DNA of 64,000 nucleotides from Planctomycetota bacterium (GTDB taxonomy: Bacteria > Planctomycetota > Planctomycetia > Pirellulales > Pirellulaceae), in the NCBI GenBank assembly GCA_017303505.1, contig JAFLCP010000003.1, forward strand, positions 1 to 64,000, written 5' to 3'. The translations under genes were made by a program, and so were the position numbers. The number at the start of each line of letters is the position of its first letter. The stretch's first letter is position 1. This document shows positions 36,580 to 44,734 of the stretch, piece after piece. The notes below the pieces were generated by a model. It was not told the origin of the DNA. It was given only the letters and a program-made list of their open reading frames with translations, and ran no database searches.

Positions 36580-37209
36580 ATGGATATCAAGAGCTTGTTG
36601 GACAGATGCCGACAGGGAGACCAAGCAGCTGAGCAGGAGTTGGTCTGTTATTTCGTTTCGCGAGTCTCGGGTTTTGCCGAGAAACGTATCGCTCCTCTTT
36701 ACAAAAGACGCTTCGATGGGGACGACGTAGCAAACAGTGTTATGAAGTCTCTCATCTTGAGGGTTCGAAAGGGGATGATCGATTGCGAAGATGAGTGGAA
36801 ACTATGGAGTTTGTTGCTGCTGATGACTAAGCGGAAAGTGAATCGCCGCGTCCGGGAAGCTCAGCAGGCCAAGCGCGATATTCGTCGGGAGTTTCTACCA
36901 GCCGTTTCTGAGGATGTATCGGGAATTGAATTAGCAGATATCGTTGAGAATTCGGACAACGAAAGCTACGACGAAAGCGCTCTTCTTCTTGAGAAGGCGC
37001 TGCTATATATCGAAAGCAACCAAGCCAAGGCGACAGCCCCAAGTCATCGTGAAGTATTGGAGCTCACAATGCGCGGAATGCCTTACAGTGAAATTTGCGA
37101 GACACTGAAACAGCGAGTTGGCAAAGAGATAAGCTTAAAGATGATTCAACGGAAAATGCGAGACATTCGTGAAGCTGTTCTCGAAGTTGTTGCGGCCGAT
37201 TCGGAGTGA
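36580..37209 (+). CDS. ECF-type sigma-70 factor (planctomycete Sigma70_ECF group)
   Basis: 209 residues from the ATG at 36580, with GAGGGG just upstream. The N-terminus fits region 2 of the group (LLDRCRQGDQAAEQELVCYF, RFDGDDVANSVMKSLILRV with the DDV/DDVANSV helix). The C-terminus has a region-4-like helix-turn-helix (HREVLELTMRGMPYSEICET and SLKMIQRKMRDIREAVLEV). This sigma type is often found beside large Ser/Thr kinases in planctomycetes, as here 1.2 kb further on. It is convergent with an FHA-like gene whose end is only 27 bases away. Confidence 0.85.
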   Translation: MDIKSLLDRCRQGDQAAEQELVCYFVSRVSGFAEKRIAPLYKRRFDGDDVANSVMKSLILRVRKGMIDCEDEWKLWSLLLLMTKRKVNRRVREAQQAKRDIRREFLPAVSEDVSGIELADIVENSDNESYDESALLLEKALLYIESNQAKATAPSHREVLELTMRGMPYSEICETLKQRVGKEISLKMIQRKMRDIREAVLEVVAADSE

Positions 37210-37236
37210 TTTACACTTCGTATTAAAAATGGGGCT

Positions 37237-38133
37237 TCACGGGTTTCGGAAGTGTAAGATCTTTGCTGGAAAGATTACTGAGAAGGGCGTTTGCAAGATG
37301 CGCATCTCGCCGCATCCCAAAGGTGTCAGTTGTGGACGTATAGGGCATTCTTCATCAGGACCCTCCAGCGAGTCGTTTGGATTCACTTGATCTGGCATTG
37401 GTTGAACCTTCAATGAAATCACATCGCTGATATTCTTTAAGTAAATATGTTTGGGAGTCAGAAATACCACTTGAAGATGCTCACGGCTGCACTCCGCTGG
37501 TTGGTTCTTGGCAGCGATAATGAGTCGATTTCCTTCTTTTCCTTCCACAAAGGATACGGGTTCGGGTTCAGCAGTATGTTTCCGTTGGCGACCTACGATA
37601 AACGAGCCGAAAGCTGGTAGTGTCTCCCCGATCGCGAAAACATTGCTTTTGACATCTTGTACGGTAACAAAACATGTATAAGGAGGTTGACGAATCGAAA
37701 TTCCGAAGCGTTGAAGGTACTCTTTGGCAGAGCCTCCTTCAGCACGAATCATTCGTTCTTGTAGTTCGGACAAAGCGAGTGAGTGGTGGCTATTAAGAAT
37801 AGAACTTGACCAACCGAAGGCGATTAAGAAATCGTCCAGCCTCGGACGCAATGCAAGAGTTGCCAGAAACTGATCTGGGTTGCCCTTTTCCCAGTTTTGT
37901 TCGACATGTTCCTTCCACGAAGCCAGTAACAGGCCAAGGGTTGTCGCTATAGCATCGACCACAAAGGATTCTGGAGGAAGGGGGCGAATTTCGGATATCA
38001 GCTTCCCTAGTCGCGAAGGGAGTGTTTGCCAGCGACTCGCCAGATTGGTGTCGCAGAGCAACTCTCCACGGACCATTTCCTCGACTCGCTCAAACCAGTC
38101 GTCTTCTAAATCGCGGTTCCAGGATGCTGCCAT
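37237..38133 (-). CDS. FHA-like domain protein
   Basis: 298 residues from the second ATG (38133; another ATG lies two codons upstream). The N-terminal half is helical. The C-terminal part (about residues 175-255) resembles a forkhead-associated domain: GSFIVGRQRKH, a beta strand NRLIIAAKNQPAECSREHLQ containing the SxxH motif (SREH), then VVFLTPKHIYLKNISDVI. FHA domains read phosphothreonine. It therefore may receive signals from the adjacent kinase, whose gene is divergent (start 322 bases away). That link is inferred from position. Confidence 0.65.
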   Translation of the reverse strand: MAASWNRDLEDDWFERVEEMVRGELLCDTNLASRWQTLPSRLGKLISEIRPLPPESFVVDAIATTLGLLLASWKEHVEQNWEKGNPDQFLATLALRPRLDDFLIAFGWSSSILNSHHSLALSELQERMIRAEGGSAKEYLQRFGISIRQPPYTCFVTVQDVKSNVFAIGETLPAFGSFIVGRQRKHTAEPEPVSFVEGKEGNRLIIAAKNQPAECSREHLQVVFLTPKHIYLKNISDVISLKVQPMPDQVNPNDSLEGPDEECPIRPQLTPLGCGEMRILQTPFSVIFPAKILHFRNP

Positions 38134-38454
38134 GATCATAAACTTTGTTTCAGTATGTTGAATTTGATAGAGACTATAGCCTGCCGACGCCTAATGTAAA
38201 ACCGTGCGTAGAAACTATGCCCGAATGCGATTAGGGGTGGACAAAGCAAGTTGGAATAATTTTCGAATTCAGTAAACGGCTGCAGTACCAAAGGAAGTGT
38301 TTTGGTGTTCAGTTGGTATGGGTTGGAGTGGTAAACGTCGTCGTATTGCACCGTGTGAAAGCCTATGCATTCCTTGCAGCGTTCTAATCGCGAAAGATAT
38401 AATGTTGGGCTTCATCAGTTAGCGACTCAACTTGTTTGTTGACAGGGGGCAAAG
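38134..38454. other. 321-bp divergent promoter region
   Basis: This lies between the FHA-like gene (leftward) and the giant kinase gene (rightward). The kinase GTG start at 38455 is supported by AGGGGG about 8 bases upstream (in GACAGGGGGCAAAG). No clear operator was seen. Confidence 0.5.
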
Positions 38455-41400
38455 GTGGGAGATCTGCCGCAATTAGTAGCTCAGCTTGACGCTGGGGCAA
38501 CAGACTTGCTTGGCTGTCTGTCCAGTCTCCCCGAGCTGTCGAAAGCTGACAAGTTTCAGCTCGTCTTGGCCGATCAAAAGAACCGTGTTCGGGCTGGCGA
38601 ACCGTCAAGTGTGGAGCATTATTTGAAGTTACTGCCGTGGCTCAGTAGCGAACCTGAACTTCAGCGACAAATCATCATTGCCGAATTTTCCCTCCGTTTG
38701 GGAACGCTTCCCACGTTACAATTATTGACCCAATTCGAAGAGAATTACGCTCGATTCGGTGAACCTTTGTTGGTTCAGTTTCGTAGCATCGCCACGCAGT
38801 GGAATCAAACACCCTTGGATCGCAACCGCTTCGATGCTCTCTGTGACCAGTTCGAAGAAGCCTGGGCTAAAACTCCCTCGCCGAGCATCGAAGCTTATTT
38901 GCAACTTGTTCCTGTGGTGTCCCACAGCCCGCTGTTGCGTGAATTGATTCTGATCGAAACCCACCATCGCCGTAAGCGTAGTGAGCCAATCAATTGGCCA
39001 GACTACCTGCATCGTTTTCCAGAGCACGTCGCCTTGCTGCATCAACTCGAAAAAGAGCAGGCTGCTTTACTCGCAGCGCCCATCAGCCAGTCGATACTAA
39101 CTGACGACCCCTCCCGTAAAACCGAATTGCCCGATCTGGCCGGCTCTTACATATCTAAGCACACAATTGGCGATTTGCGCAGTGGTCGCTATCGTCTGGA
39201 ACGTCGCTTGGGTGAAGGAGCTTTTGGCGAAGTCCGTCTCGCTCAGGATATGGAACTCAAACGCCAAGTGGCGATTAAGATTCCGCGTCGCGAAGCGTTG
39301 GCGAAGCTGGTCGATGTGGAATCATATTTGGTGGAAGCCCAGATGGTTGCCGCCTTGGATCATCCGCATATCGTGACGGTCTATGATGTGGGCCGGACGC
39401 TCGATGGTTCGGTGTATGTGGTTTCCAAATTTATCGATGGTTGCTCATTAGAAGAATGGTTTAAGACACGGTCTCTCGATTTTTCCGCGATAGCCAAGTT
39501 GCTTGAACGTATCGCCGGCGCACTCCATCATGCCCATCAGCGGCGTTTGATTCATCGAGACATTAAACCAGCCAACATCTTGATCGAAGAGGCGACAGGA
39601 ACGCCTTATGTGGCGGACTTTGGCTTGGCGATCCGTGAGGAAGATTATCTGCAAGAAGGGCGCATCGCGGGGACTCCGGCCTATATGAGTCCTGAGCAAG
39701 TGCGTGGTGAAGGACATCGCATAGATGGGCGGAGCGATCTCTTTTCGCTAGGTGTGGTAATGTACTGGGTGCTCACAGGAAGATTACCTTTCCCGGGACA
39801 AACACGTGAAGAAGTGGCGCATGAAATCACGACGCTCGAGCCTCCTGCCCCGCGTCTACTGAAGAGTGATGTTCCGGCGGAACTAGAACGCATCTGCCTC
39901 AAGTTGCTGTCGAAACGGGCCTCGGATCGTTATTCGACGGGGCAAGCGCTGGCAGAGGATTTACAGGCTTGGCTTACACCGCGGGCCCTGCAGATATCTC
40001 AGTCGAGCAGCCAGCGGATTACGCCCCGTGGTTTGCGATCGTTTACTGCCGACGACGCCAGCTTTTTTCTCAAGTTGCTCCCCGGACCGCGCAATCGCGA
40101 GGGGCTGCCGGAGAGCATTGCATTTTGGAAAACCAAAATAGAACAGCGCGACGTGGAGCAGACATTTACGGTCGGCCTGCTGTATGGGCCGAGCGGCTGT
40201 GGTAAATCGTCGTTGGTCAAAGCGGGTTTGATACCCAGTCTTTCTCCTGAGGTCATTGCGATCTATATCGAAGCGACGCCGGAGGAGACCGAAAGTCGAA
40301 TCTTGCGTCAGTTGCGAAAACGGCTTCCGGAACTGCCGAGCGAATTGGGTTTGGCGGAGTGTGCCGAGCGGATTCGTCGTTTGGATTCTCCGAAGGTGGT
40401 GCTGATCATCGATCAATTCGAGCAATGGCTTTACACGCATCGCGTCGATGTGGATGGCGATTTAGTGCGGGCGCTGCGTCAATGCGACGGAGGACAGTTG
40501 CAAGCGATCTTGATGATTCGCGACGATTTCTATTTGGCAGCTGCACGCTTGATGAACCATATCGATGTGCCGATTGTGACGGACCAGAATTTCAAGTTGG
40601 TCGACTTGTTTGATCTGGAACATGCGCGGCGGGTGCTGAGTCGTTTTGGGGAGGCGTACGATAAACTCCCATCGCAAGCGGAATCGCTTTCTGCAGAGCA
40701 AACCGCTTTTATCGATCAGGTGGTCGAAGGTTTAGCGGAAAGCAACAAAGTGGTATCGGTGCGCTTATCGCTGCTGGCCGATATGCTGAAAGGTCGCCAG
40801 TGGATTCCGGCAACGCTGGAATCGATTGGTGGCTTGGAAGGGATTGGAATCAGTTTTTTGGAAGAGACATTTGCTTCGAGTCGCGCCGATGCGCGGCATC
40901 GCGCCCATCAGTTGGCAGTGCGTGGCGTGCTCCGCGCTTTGCTGCCCGACTCGGGTACCGACATCAAGGGCGCCATGCGTTCTGAGGAGGAATTGCTGGA
41001 GGCCTCAGGTTATCTAAATCGCATGCATGATTTCAAAGATTTGCTGCGGATTTTGGATGGTGAATTGAGACTATTAACACCGACCGATCCAGAGGGAAGT
41101 TCGAAGAGTGAAGTTCGAAATGAAAAGTCGAACAACACTTCAAACTTCTCACGTCCCTCTTCTACCTTCTTTCAGCTTACTCATGACTATTTGGTCCCTT
41201 CGCTGCGCGAATGGCTGACACGCAAACAACGTGAAACCAAAAAGGGCCGCGCAGAATTGAAGCTAGCCGAACGAGCGGCGGCGTGGAGCCTCAATCCTGA
41301 AGCCAAGCAACTGCCGACCTTGATCGAATGGTTTCAAATTCGGCGCTTGACCGAACCGGCCAAGTGGAAGGCGACTGAAAAGAGGGTGATGCGCGCAGCA

Positions 41401-43632
41401 TCTCGTTTCCACATCCAGCGAATCGTTATGGCGACATCAGCTCTCGTAGTCATGGTGTTGGGGGGATGGTTTGCCTATTGGGAAGTCCGTATAGCAAATT
41501 CGGTCGACAAGCTCATAAAAGTAGCGCCTGCAGGAATTCCTGAAATTGTGGAACAAATGGATGCAAATCCGTGGGTTGCCTCGCGGTACTTATCGCCCTA
41601 TTTATCTGCAGACGCAGTGCCTCAAGCAAGGCTGCATGCCCAATTGGCGAGCGTCTCGCGAGATCCTTCGCTGGTCGACCCGCTGCTGGAAGAATTTTTC
41701 ACGGCGAAGGAGACCTATTTGCTTCCGATTCGCGAACTGCTGCGACCGGCTGCACCCAAGTTCACGGATCGGCTCGCGACTCTGCTGCGCGATGAGAAAG
41801 CGGATCGGCAGCGGCGGTTCCGCGCAGCGTTGGCGTTGGCCGCTTATGTGCCCGCGGCCGACGGAGCGTTCTGGACCGCGCCAGACTGCGCACTGGTGGC
41901 TCAGCAGTTGGTCTCCAGCAATGCGGAGTATCAACCGATTTTGCGTGAAGCCTTGCGGCCGATTCAGGACAAACTACTCAGCGACCTGGAGCGGATTTTT
42001 GGTGAGACTGCGGCAAGCGATGCGGAGCGCATGGGGGCGGCGAATGCGTTGGCCGAATATGCTGCTCAAGATCTCCCGCGACTCGCACGGTTGCTAACCG
42101 TAGCGACCCCGGCGCAGTATGCCGTAATTTATCCTCTGGTTTCAGCAGCGCCCACACCGGAGACGCTTACGCAGTTAAGTGAAGTAGCGTCGCGGTTACC
42201 GCCGGATGAACTCGGTTCGGTTGCGAGAATCGCGTATGGTCAGCAGCGGGCCAATGCGGCAGTCACGCTGCTGAAGTTGGGAGAAACGGAAAAGGTGTTA
42301 TCTGTGTTCGATTGGACGGACGATCCTGAAGCGTTGACGCAGTTTATTTTTCGGTGCAAGCCGCGTGGCATCGCGATTGACCGTTTGCTCGACCTCCTAG
42401 AAATGACATCACGCAGCACAGATCAGCCGCAGAGCGTGAGTCCGAAGTTAATGTCGCGGGCTCGCTATGCGTTGCTGCTATCGATTGGTGAATATGCTCC
42501 GAGCGAATTACCTACTGGGCGGCGTGAAGGGTTGGTGACACAACTGGCGGATTGGTATGCGAACGATCCGAGTTCTGGGGTGCATGGTGCGGCGGGATGG
42601 CTGCTGCGTCGATTGGGTGAGCAGGAGCTTGCCGATCGAGTTGACCGGACGGAGGTGCCTTATGCGCCGGGCCGGGAGTGGTATACGTTGGCGATTCAGG
42701 TGGGCCAAACTCCGCTACCGAAAGCGTTGCAGGACTCGTCGCCGGAAAGTGTTGATAAGATCGAGGCTGAAGAGCCTCCGGCACCACCTCCTCAAAAAAC
42801 ATTTTATTACACCTTTGTGGTTTTTCCGGCAGGCCAATATCCGGTTGGCTCGGTGGAGGATGAGGTAGATAGAATGCCTAATGTTGAGAGGCGGGCTACT
42901 GTGACGTTGACACGTCCCTTTGCACTGCTCGATCGGGAGGTAACATTCGAGGAGTTGATTGCCTTCTCACCGCTGTACGTGGGGTTAATGCAGCAATTTG
43001 CTGCCAAGCCAACGGATGCAGGTTTTCTTGTGGACTGGTACGATTCGGTCGATTTCTGTCGCCGGTTGGGTGGAGAGATGGACTTAGCGGAATCGGATCA
43101 GTGCTATGCGGATCCGAGAGCGCTGGACGAGAAAAAATATGAGCGTGATCTGCAAGTGAAGTGGGCGCCGAAAAACTGGCCGTTGGATCTATCGAAGCGT
43201 GGTTTTCGCTTGCCGACGGAGTCAGAATGGGAGGTAGCAGCCCGCAGCGGTTCTCGAACGGCGTACGGCTATGGTAGCGACGTGGGGCTGTTGGATCGGT
43301 TTGGCTGGTTTTTGGAGAATAGTGTCAAGAAGGTGCATGGTGCTCGGGAGCTGAGGCCGAGCGTTCGAGGCTTGTTTGATCTACATGGAAACTTGGCTGA
43401 GTGGACCCATGATTGGGATGGAGCGTTTCAAATATCAGGGGTAACAGATCCAATCGGCTCTAGTACTGGCGCGTACCGCGTGTACCGCGGCGGCAGTCGG
43501 GCCCTCGAAGCAGCGCGCTGCCGGACGGCGTACCGCTCACTCGCTCCCCCGTCGTTCCGCGACACGAACCGCGGCTTCCGCCTTGCCCTAGTTCCTTCGG
43601 GTCCAGCGGGTACGGGTCCGGCGGAGAAGTGA
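38455..43632 (+). CDS. Ser/Thr kinase - STAND NTPase - TM - FGE-like fusion protein (putative DGR target)
   Basis: 1725 residues from a GTG start. Domains in order: two copies of a helical N-terminal unit (about 40-200); a Ser/Thr kinase (244-505) with GEGAFGEV, VAIKIPRR, HRDIKPANIL, DFGLA and TPAYMSPEQ, so it looks active; a STAND-type NTPase with Walker A GPSGCGKSS (about 578) and Walker B VVLIIDQFEQW (about 648); a membrane helix (about 992-1010); a helical HEAT-like region (1030-1440); and an FGE-sulfatase/C-type-lectin-fold domain (1448-1718) with FRLPTESEWEVAARSG, GLFDLHGNLAEW and YRGGS. The catalytic cysteines of true FGE are not evident. The last 40 codons have a G+C content and NNC codon pattern typical of DGR variable regions. 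The expected topology is kinase inside, lectin-fold sensor outside. Confidence 0.92.
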   Translation: MGDLPQLVAQLDAGATDLLGCLSSLPELSKADKFQLVLADQKNRVRAGEPSSVEHYLKLLPWLSSEPELQRQIIIAEFSLRLGTLPTLQLLTQFEENYARFGEPLLVQFRSIATQWNQTPLDRNRFDALCDQFEEAWAKTPSPSIEAYLQLVPVVSHSPLLRELILIETHHRRKRSEPINWPDYLHRFPEHVALLHQLEKEQAALLAAPISQSILTDDPSRKTELPDLAGSYISKHTIGDLRSGRYRLERRLGEGAFGEVRLAQDMELKRQVAIKIPRREALAKLVDVESYLVEAQMVAALDHPHIVTVYDVGRTLDGSVYVVSKFIDGCSLEEWFKTRSLDFSAIAKLLERIAGALHHAHQRRLIHRDIKPANILIEEATGTPYVADFGLAIREEDYLQEGRIAGTPAYMSPEQVRGEGHRIDGRSDLFSLGVVMYWVLTGRLPFPGQTREEVAHEITTLEPPAPRLLKSDVPAELERICLKLLSKRASDRYSTGQALAEDLQAWLTPRALQISQSSSQRITPRGLRSFTADDASFFLKLLPGPRNREGLPESIAFWKTKIEQRDVEQTFTVGLLYGPSGCGKSSLVKAGLIPSLSPEVIAIYIEATPEETESRILRQLRKRLPELPSELGLAECAERIRRLDSPKVVLIIDQFEQWLYTHRVDVDGDLVRALRQCDGGQLQAILMIRDDFYLAAARLMNHIDVPIVTDQNFKLVDLFDLEHARRVLSRFGEAYDKLPSQAESLSAEQTAFIDQVVEGLAESNKVVSVRLSLLADMLKGRQWIPATLESIGGLEGIGISFLEETFASSRADARHRAHQLAVRGVLRALLPDSGTDIKGAMRSEEELLEASGYLNRMHDFKDLLRILDGELRLLTPTDPEGSSKSEVRNEKSNNTSNFSRPSSTFFQLTHDYLVPSLREWLTRKQRETKKGRAELKLAERAAAWSLNPEAKQLPTLIEWFQIRRLTEPAKWKATEKRVMRAASRFHIQRIVMATSALVVMVLGGWFAYWEVRIANSVDKLIKVAPAGIPEIVEQMDANPWVASRYLSPYLSADAVPQARLHAQLASVSRDPSLVDPLLEEFFTAKETYLLPIRELLRPAAPKFTDRLATLLRDEKADRQRRFRAALALAAYVPAADGAFWTAPDCALVAQQLVSSNAEYQPILREALRPIQDKLLSDLERIFGETAASDAERMGAANALAEYAAQDLPRLARLLTVATPAQYAVIYPLVSAAPTPETLTQLSEVASRLPPDELGSVARIAYGQQRANAAVTLLKLGETEKVLSVFDWTDDPEALTQFIFRCKPRGIAIDRLLDLLEMTSRSTDQPQSVSPKLMSRARYALLLSIGEYAPSELPTGRREGLVTQLADWYANDPSSGVHGAAGWLLRRLGEQELADRVDRTEVPYAPGREWYTLAIQVGQTPLPKALQDSSPESVDKIEAEEPPAPPPQKTFYYTFVVFPAGQYPVGSVEDEVDRMPNVERRATVTLTRPFALLDREVTFEELIAFSPLYVGLMQQFAAKPTDAGFLVDWYDSVDFCRRLGGEMDLAESDQCYADPRALDEKKYERDLQVKWAPKNWPLDLSKRGFRLPTESEWEVAARSGSRTAYGYGSDVGLLDRFGWFLENSVKKVHGARELRPSVRGLFDLHGNLAEWTHDWDGAFQISGVTDPIGSSTGAYRVYRGGSRALEAARCRTAYRSLAPPSFRDTNRGFRLALVPSGPAGTGPAEK
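41097..41165. repeat. Repeat-derived in-frame insert inside the kinase gene
   Basis: GAAGTTCGAAGAGTGAAGTT and related units encode the odd peptide SSKSEVRNEKSNNTSNFSR between the STAND-associated region and the TM part. The segment is near-palindromic (GAAGTTCGAA versus TTCAAACTTC). The 13-mer GAAGAGTGAAGTT (41103-41115) recurs in reverse complement at 44014-44026 just after the four-helix-bundle gene. It is a dispersed repeat that has entered coding sequence in frame. Confidence 0.5.
43471..43587 (+). other. Candidate DGR variable region (VR) at the 3' end of the kinase-FGE gene
   Basis: By my count 88 of the 120 bases at 43471-43590 are G or C, well above the flanks. The codons at the surface positions of the lectin fold nearly all end in C (TAC, GCC, CTC, CGC, TTC, GAC, AAC), as expected when AAC codons of a template repeat are diversified by adenine mutagenesis. 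The segment ends with the conserved GGCTTCCGCCTT (GFRL), where the initiation-of-mutagenic-homing sequence normally lies. A matching template repeat was not found in the window, so the call rests on composition and fold. Confidence 0.5.
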
Positions 43633-43700
43633 GAGGTGAGAAGTGGGGATGAAAACTGCGAGATATTGTTGAAAGGACGTTTCGCTTTTCAGTTAGGATT

Positions 43701-44015
43701 GTGAAACTCTGTCAAGTTCTTGATGAACGGCCGGGTGTTGGGCGGACACTCGCACGGCAATTGTTTCGGTCTGGTACGTCGCTCGGCGCGAATGTTGAAG
43801 AGGCACAAGCTGGACAAAGCCGCGCAGAATTTTTATCGAAATACTCTATAGCGTTTAAAGAGGCCCGCGAGGCGCATTACTGGCTGCGGTTGATCGCAGA
43901 TTGCGAGATCTTAACTCCCATTCGACTCGCTGAAATCACGCAAGAATGCGACGAACTTGTCGCGATCATCAAGTCAACTCGCAAACCGTCATCACTTCCA
44001 ACTTCTCCCTTCTAA
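43701..44015 (+). CDS. Four-helix-bundle protein (S23/Avd-like), 5' end possibly frameshifted
   Basis: 104 residues from a GTG start. It matches the four-helix-bundle family (TIGR02436) that includes the DGR accessory protein bAvd: VGRTLARQLFRSGTSLGANV, EEAQAGQSRAEFLSKYSIAF, KEAREAHYWLRLIADCEIL. The conserved first helix (IVERTFRFSVRIVKLCQVL) lies upstream of the GTG in the same frame but without a start codon. The ATG at 43649 would supply it if one A were removed from the run at 43652-43655 (ATGAAAACTG), so a single-base frameshift is likely. The stop lies inside the dispersed polypyrimidine repeat. Position right after a VR-bearing gene is the classic Avd position; free-standing members of the family also exist. 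Confidence 0.72.
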   Translation: MKLCQVLDERPGVGRTLARQLFRSGTSLGANVEEAQAGQSRAEFLSKYSIAFKEAREAHYWLRLIADCEILTPIRLAEITQECDELVAIIKSTRKPSSLPTSPF

Positions 44016-44043
44016 CTTCACTCTTCTCCCTTCCGTCTTGGAT

Positions 44044-44075
44044 GACCGATGCGAACGCTCCGTGCGGTCTTTTTT
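44044..44075 (+). terminator. Terminator-like hairpin after the four-helix-bundle gene
   Basis: GACCG (44044-44048) pairs with CGGTC (44065-44069), followed by six T's (44070-44075). The stem is short, with an irregular inner part. Confidence 0.4.
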
Positions 44076-44189
44076 ATTGCAAAAGCAGTTGTTGGTTTCG
44101 CGCGACAGGTCTAACTCACTGTCTACCTCGTTCGAATCCTACCACCTCTCTTGGCCTGGAAGCGGTCTTCTGAGGGCGATGCAAATCCC

Positions 44190-44256
44190 CAGTATTTTCG
44201 CGACCCAGCGCGACTCGAAAAACGACTCGATTTTCGGTGCGCGGCGCGAAATACTG
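44190..44256. repeat. Imperfect hairpin element (REP-like)
   Basis: CAGTATTTTCGCG (44190-44202) pairs with CGCGAAATACTG (44245-44256) with one unpaired T; an inner CGAAAA/TTTTCG stem is also present. The ORFs that cross it are repetitive, arginine-rich and not believed. It looks like a short dispersed palindromic repeat. Confidence 0.4.
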
Positions 44257-44366
44257 GCGCCGCGATCCGCTATGCACCGAGCCAGCATGGACGCCACAGA
44301 ACTCCAAAGCCACTGGCCAGAAATGCGACAAACCTAGGTAAAACTAGAGGTTAGAAAGTAGACAGT

Positions 44367-44400
44367 AGAGCGGTCCTACGGACAGAGCGGTCCTGCGGAC
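44367..44400. repeat. Two tandem 17-bp repeats
   Basis: AGAGCGGTCCTACGGAC (44367-44383) is followed directly by AGAGCGGTCCTGCGGAC (44384-44400); they differ at one base. Each unit contains a small GTCC/GGAC hairpin. Confidence 0.6.
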
Positions 44401-44535
44401 AGGACGGGAACCAAATTTTTTGATGTTTTCCCAATTTTTGGAGGACCTCGGACGAACCCAAACCACTATCTCGGCTCCTGCACGGTTGTGATTAGCTTGA
44501 GTCATCGACGAAGCCTTCGAGATCTTCGGTAATAA

Positions 44536-44715
44536 GAGCGAATATGTGGTTGCTGCTCGACAGTATCGCGCGGCAGCCGCGTGAACCGTGGTGGTAGTTG
44601 GAACCTCGATGCCGCGAATTGCCGGACAGCGAAGCGGCATAGGTACTATCCGTCAAACCGGTACAGCAGCGTCGGTGTTTTTACCAAATCTGTTCTTACA
44701 TTCATTCTTCTTTAG
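44536..44715 (+). pseudogene. Orphan FGE-like C-terminus / possible template-repeat relic
   Basis: The frame open from 44536 to the TAG at 44713 has no start codon but reads RVNRGGSWNLDAANCRTA (from 44578). This is colinear with RVYRGGSRALEAARCRTA of the variable region of the kinase-FGE gene. Asparagine codons (AAC, AAT) sit at several positions that differ in the VR, as expected of a DGR template repeat. Silent third-base differences argue that it is a diverged paralogue or relic rather than the exact template. It is followed by PSNRYSSVG and a degraded tail. Confidence 0.5.
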
Positions 44716-44734
44716 TTCTTTTGCTTGTTACCGC

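Noticed and set aside
38455-43632. Reading the FGE-like domain as an active sulfatase-activating enzyme
   Set aside because: The catalytic cysteines of true FGE are not seen, and the domain is fused to a kinase, so a ligand-binding lectin-fold role is more likely.
44120-44150. TTCGAATCC resembling a tRNA T-loop
   Set aside because: The flanking bases do not form the T-stem, and no acceptor or anticodon arm can be drawn around it.
44151-44354. Arginine-rich ORFs across the hairpin region
   Set aside because: Several overlapping frames of similar length over a palindromic repeat; none has protein-like composition or a recognisable family.
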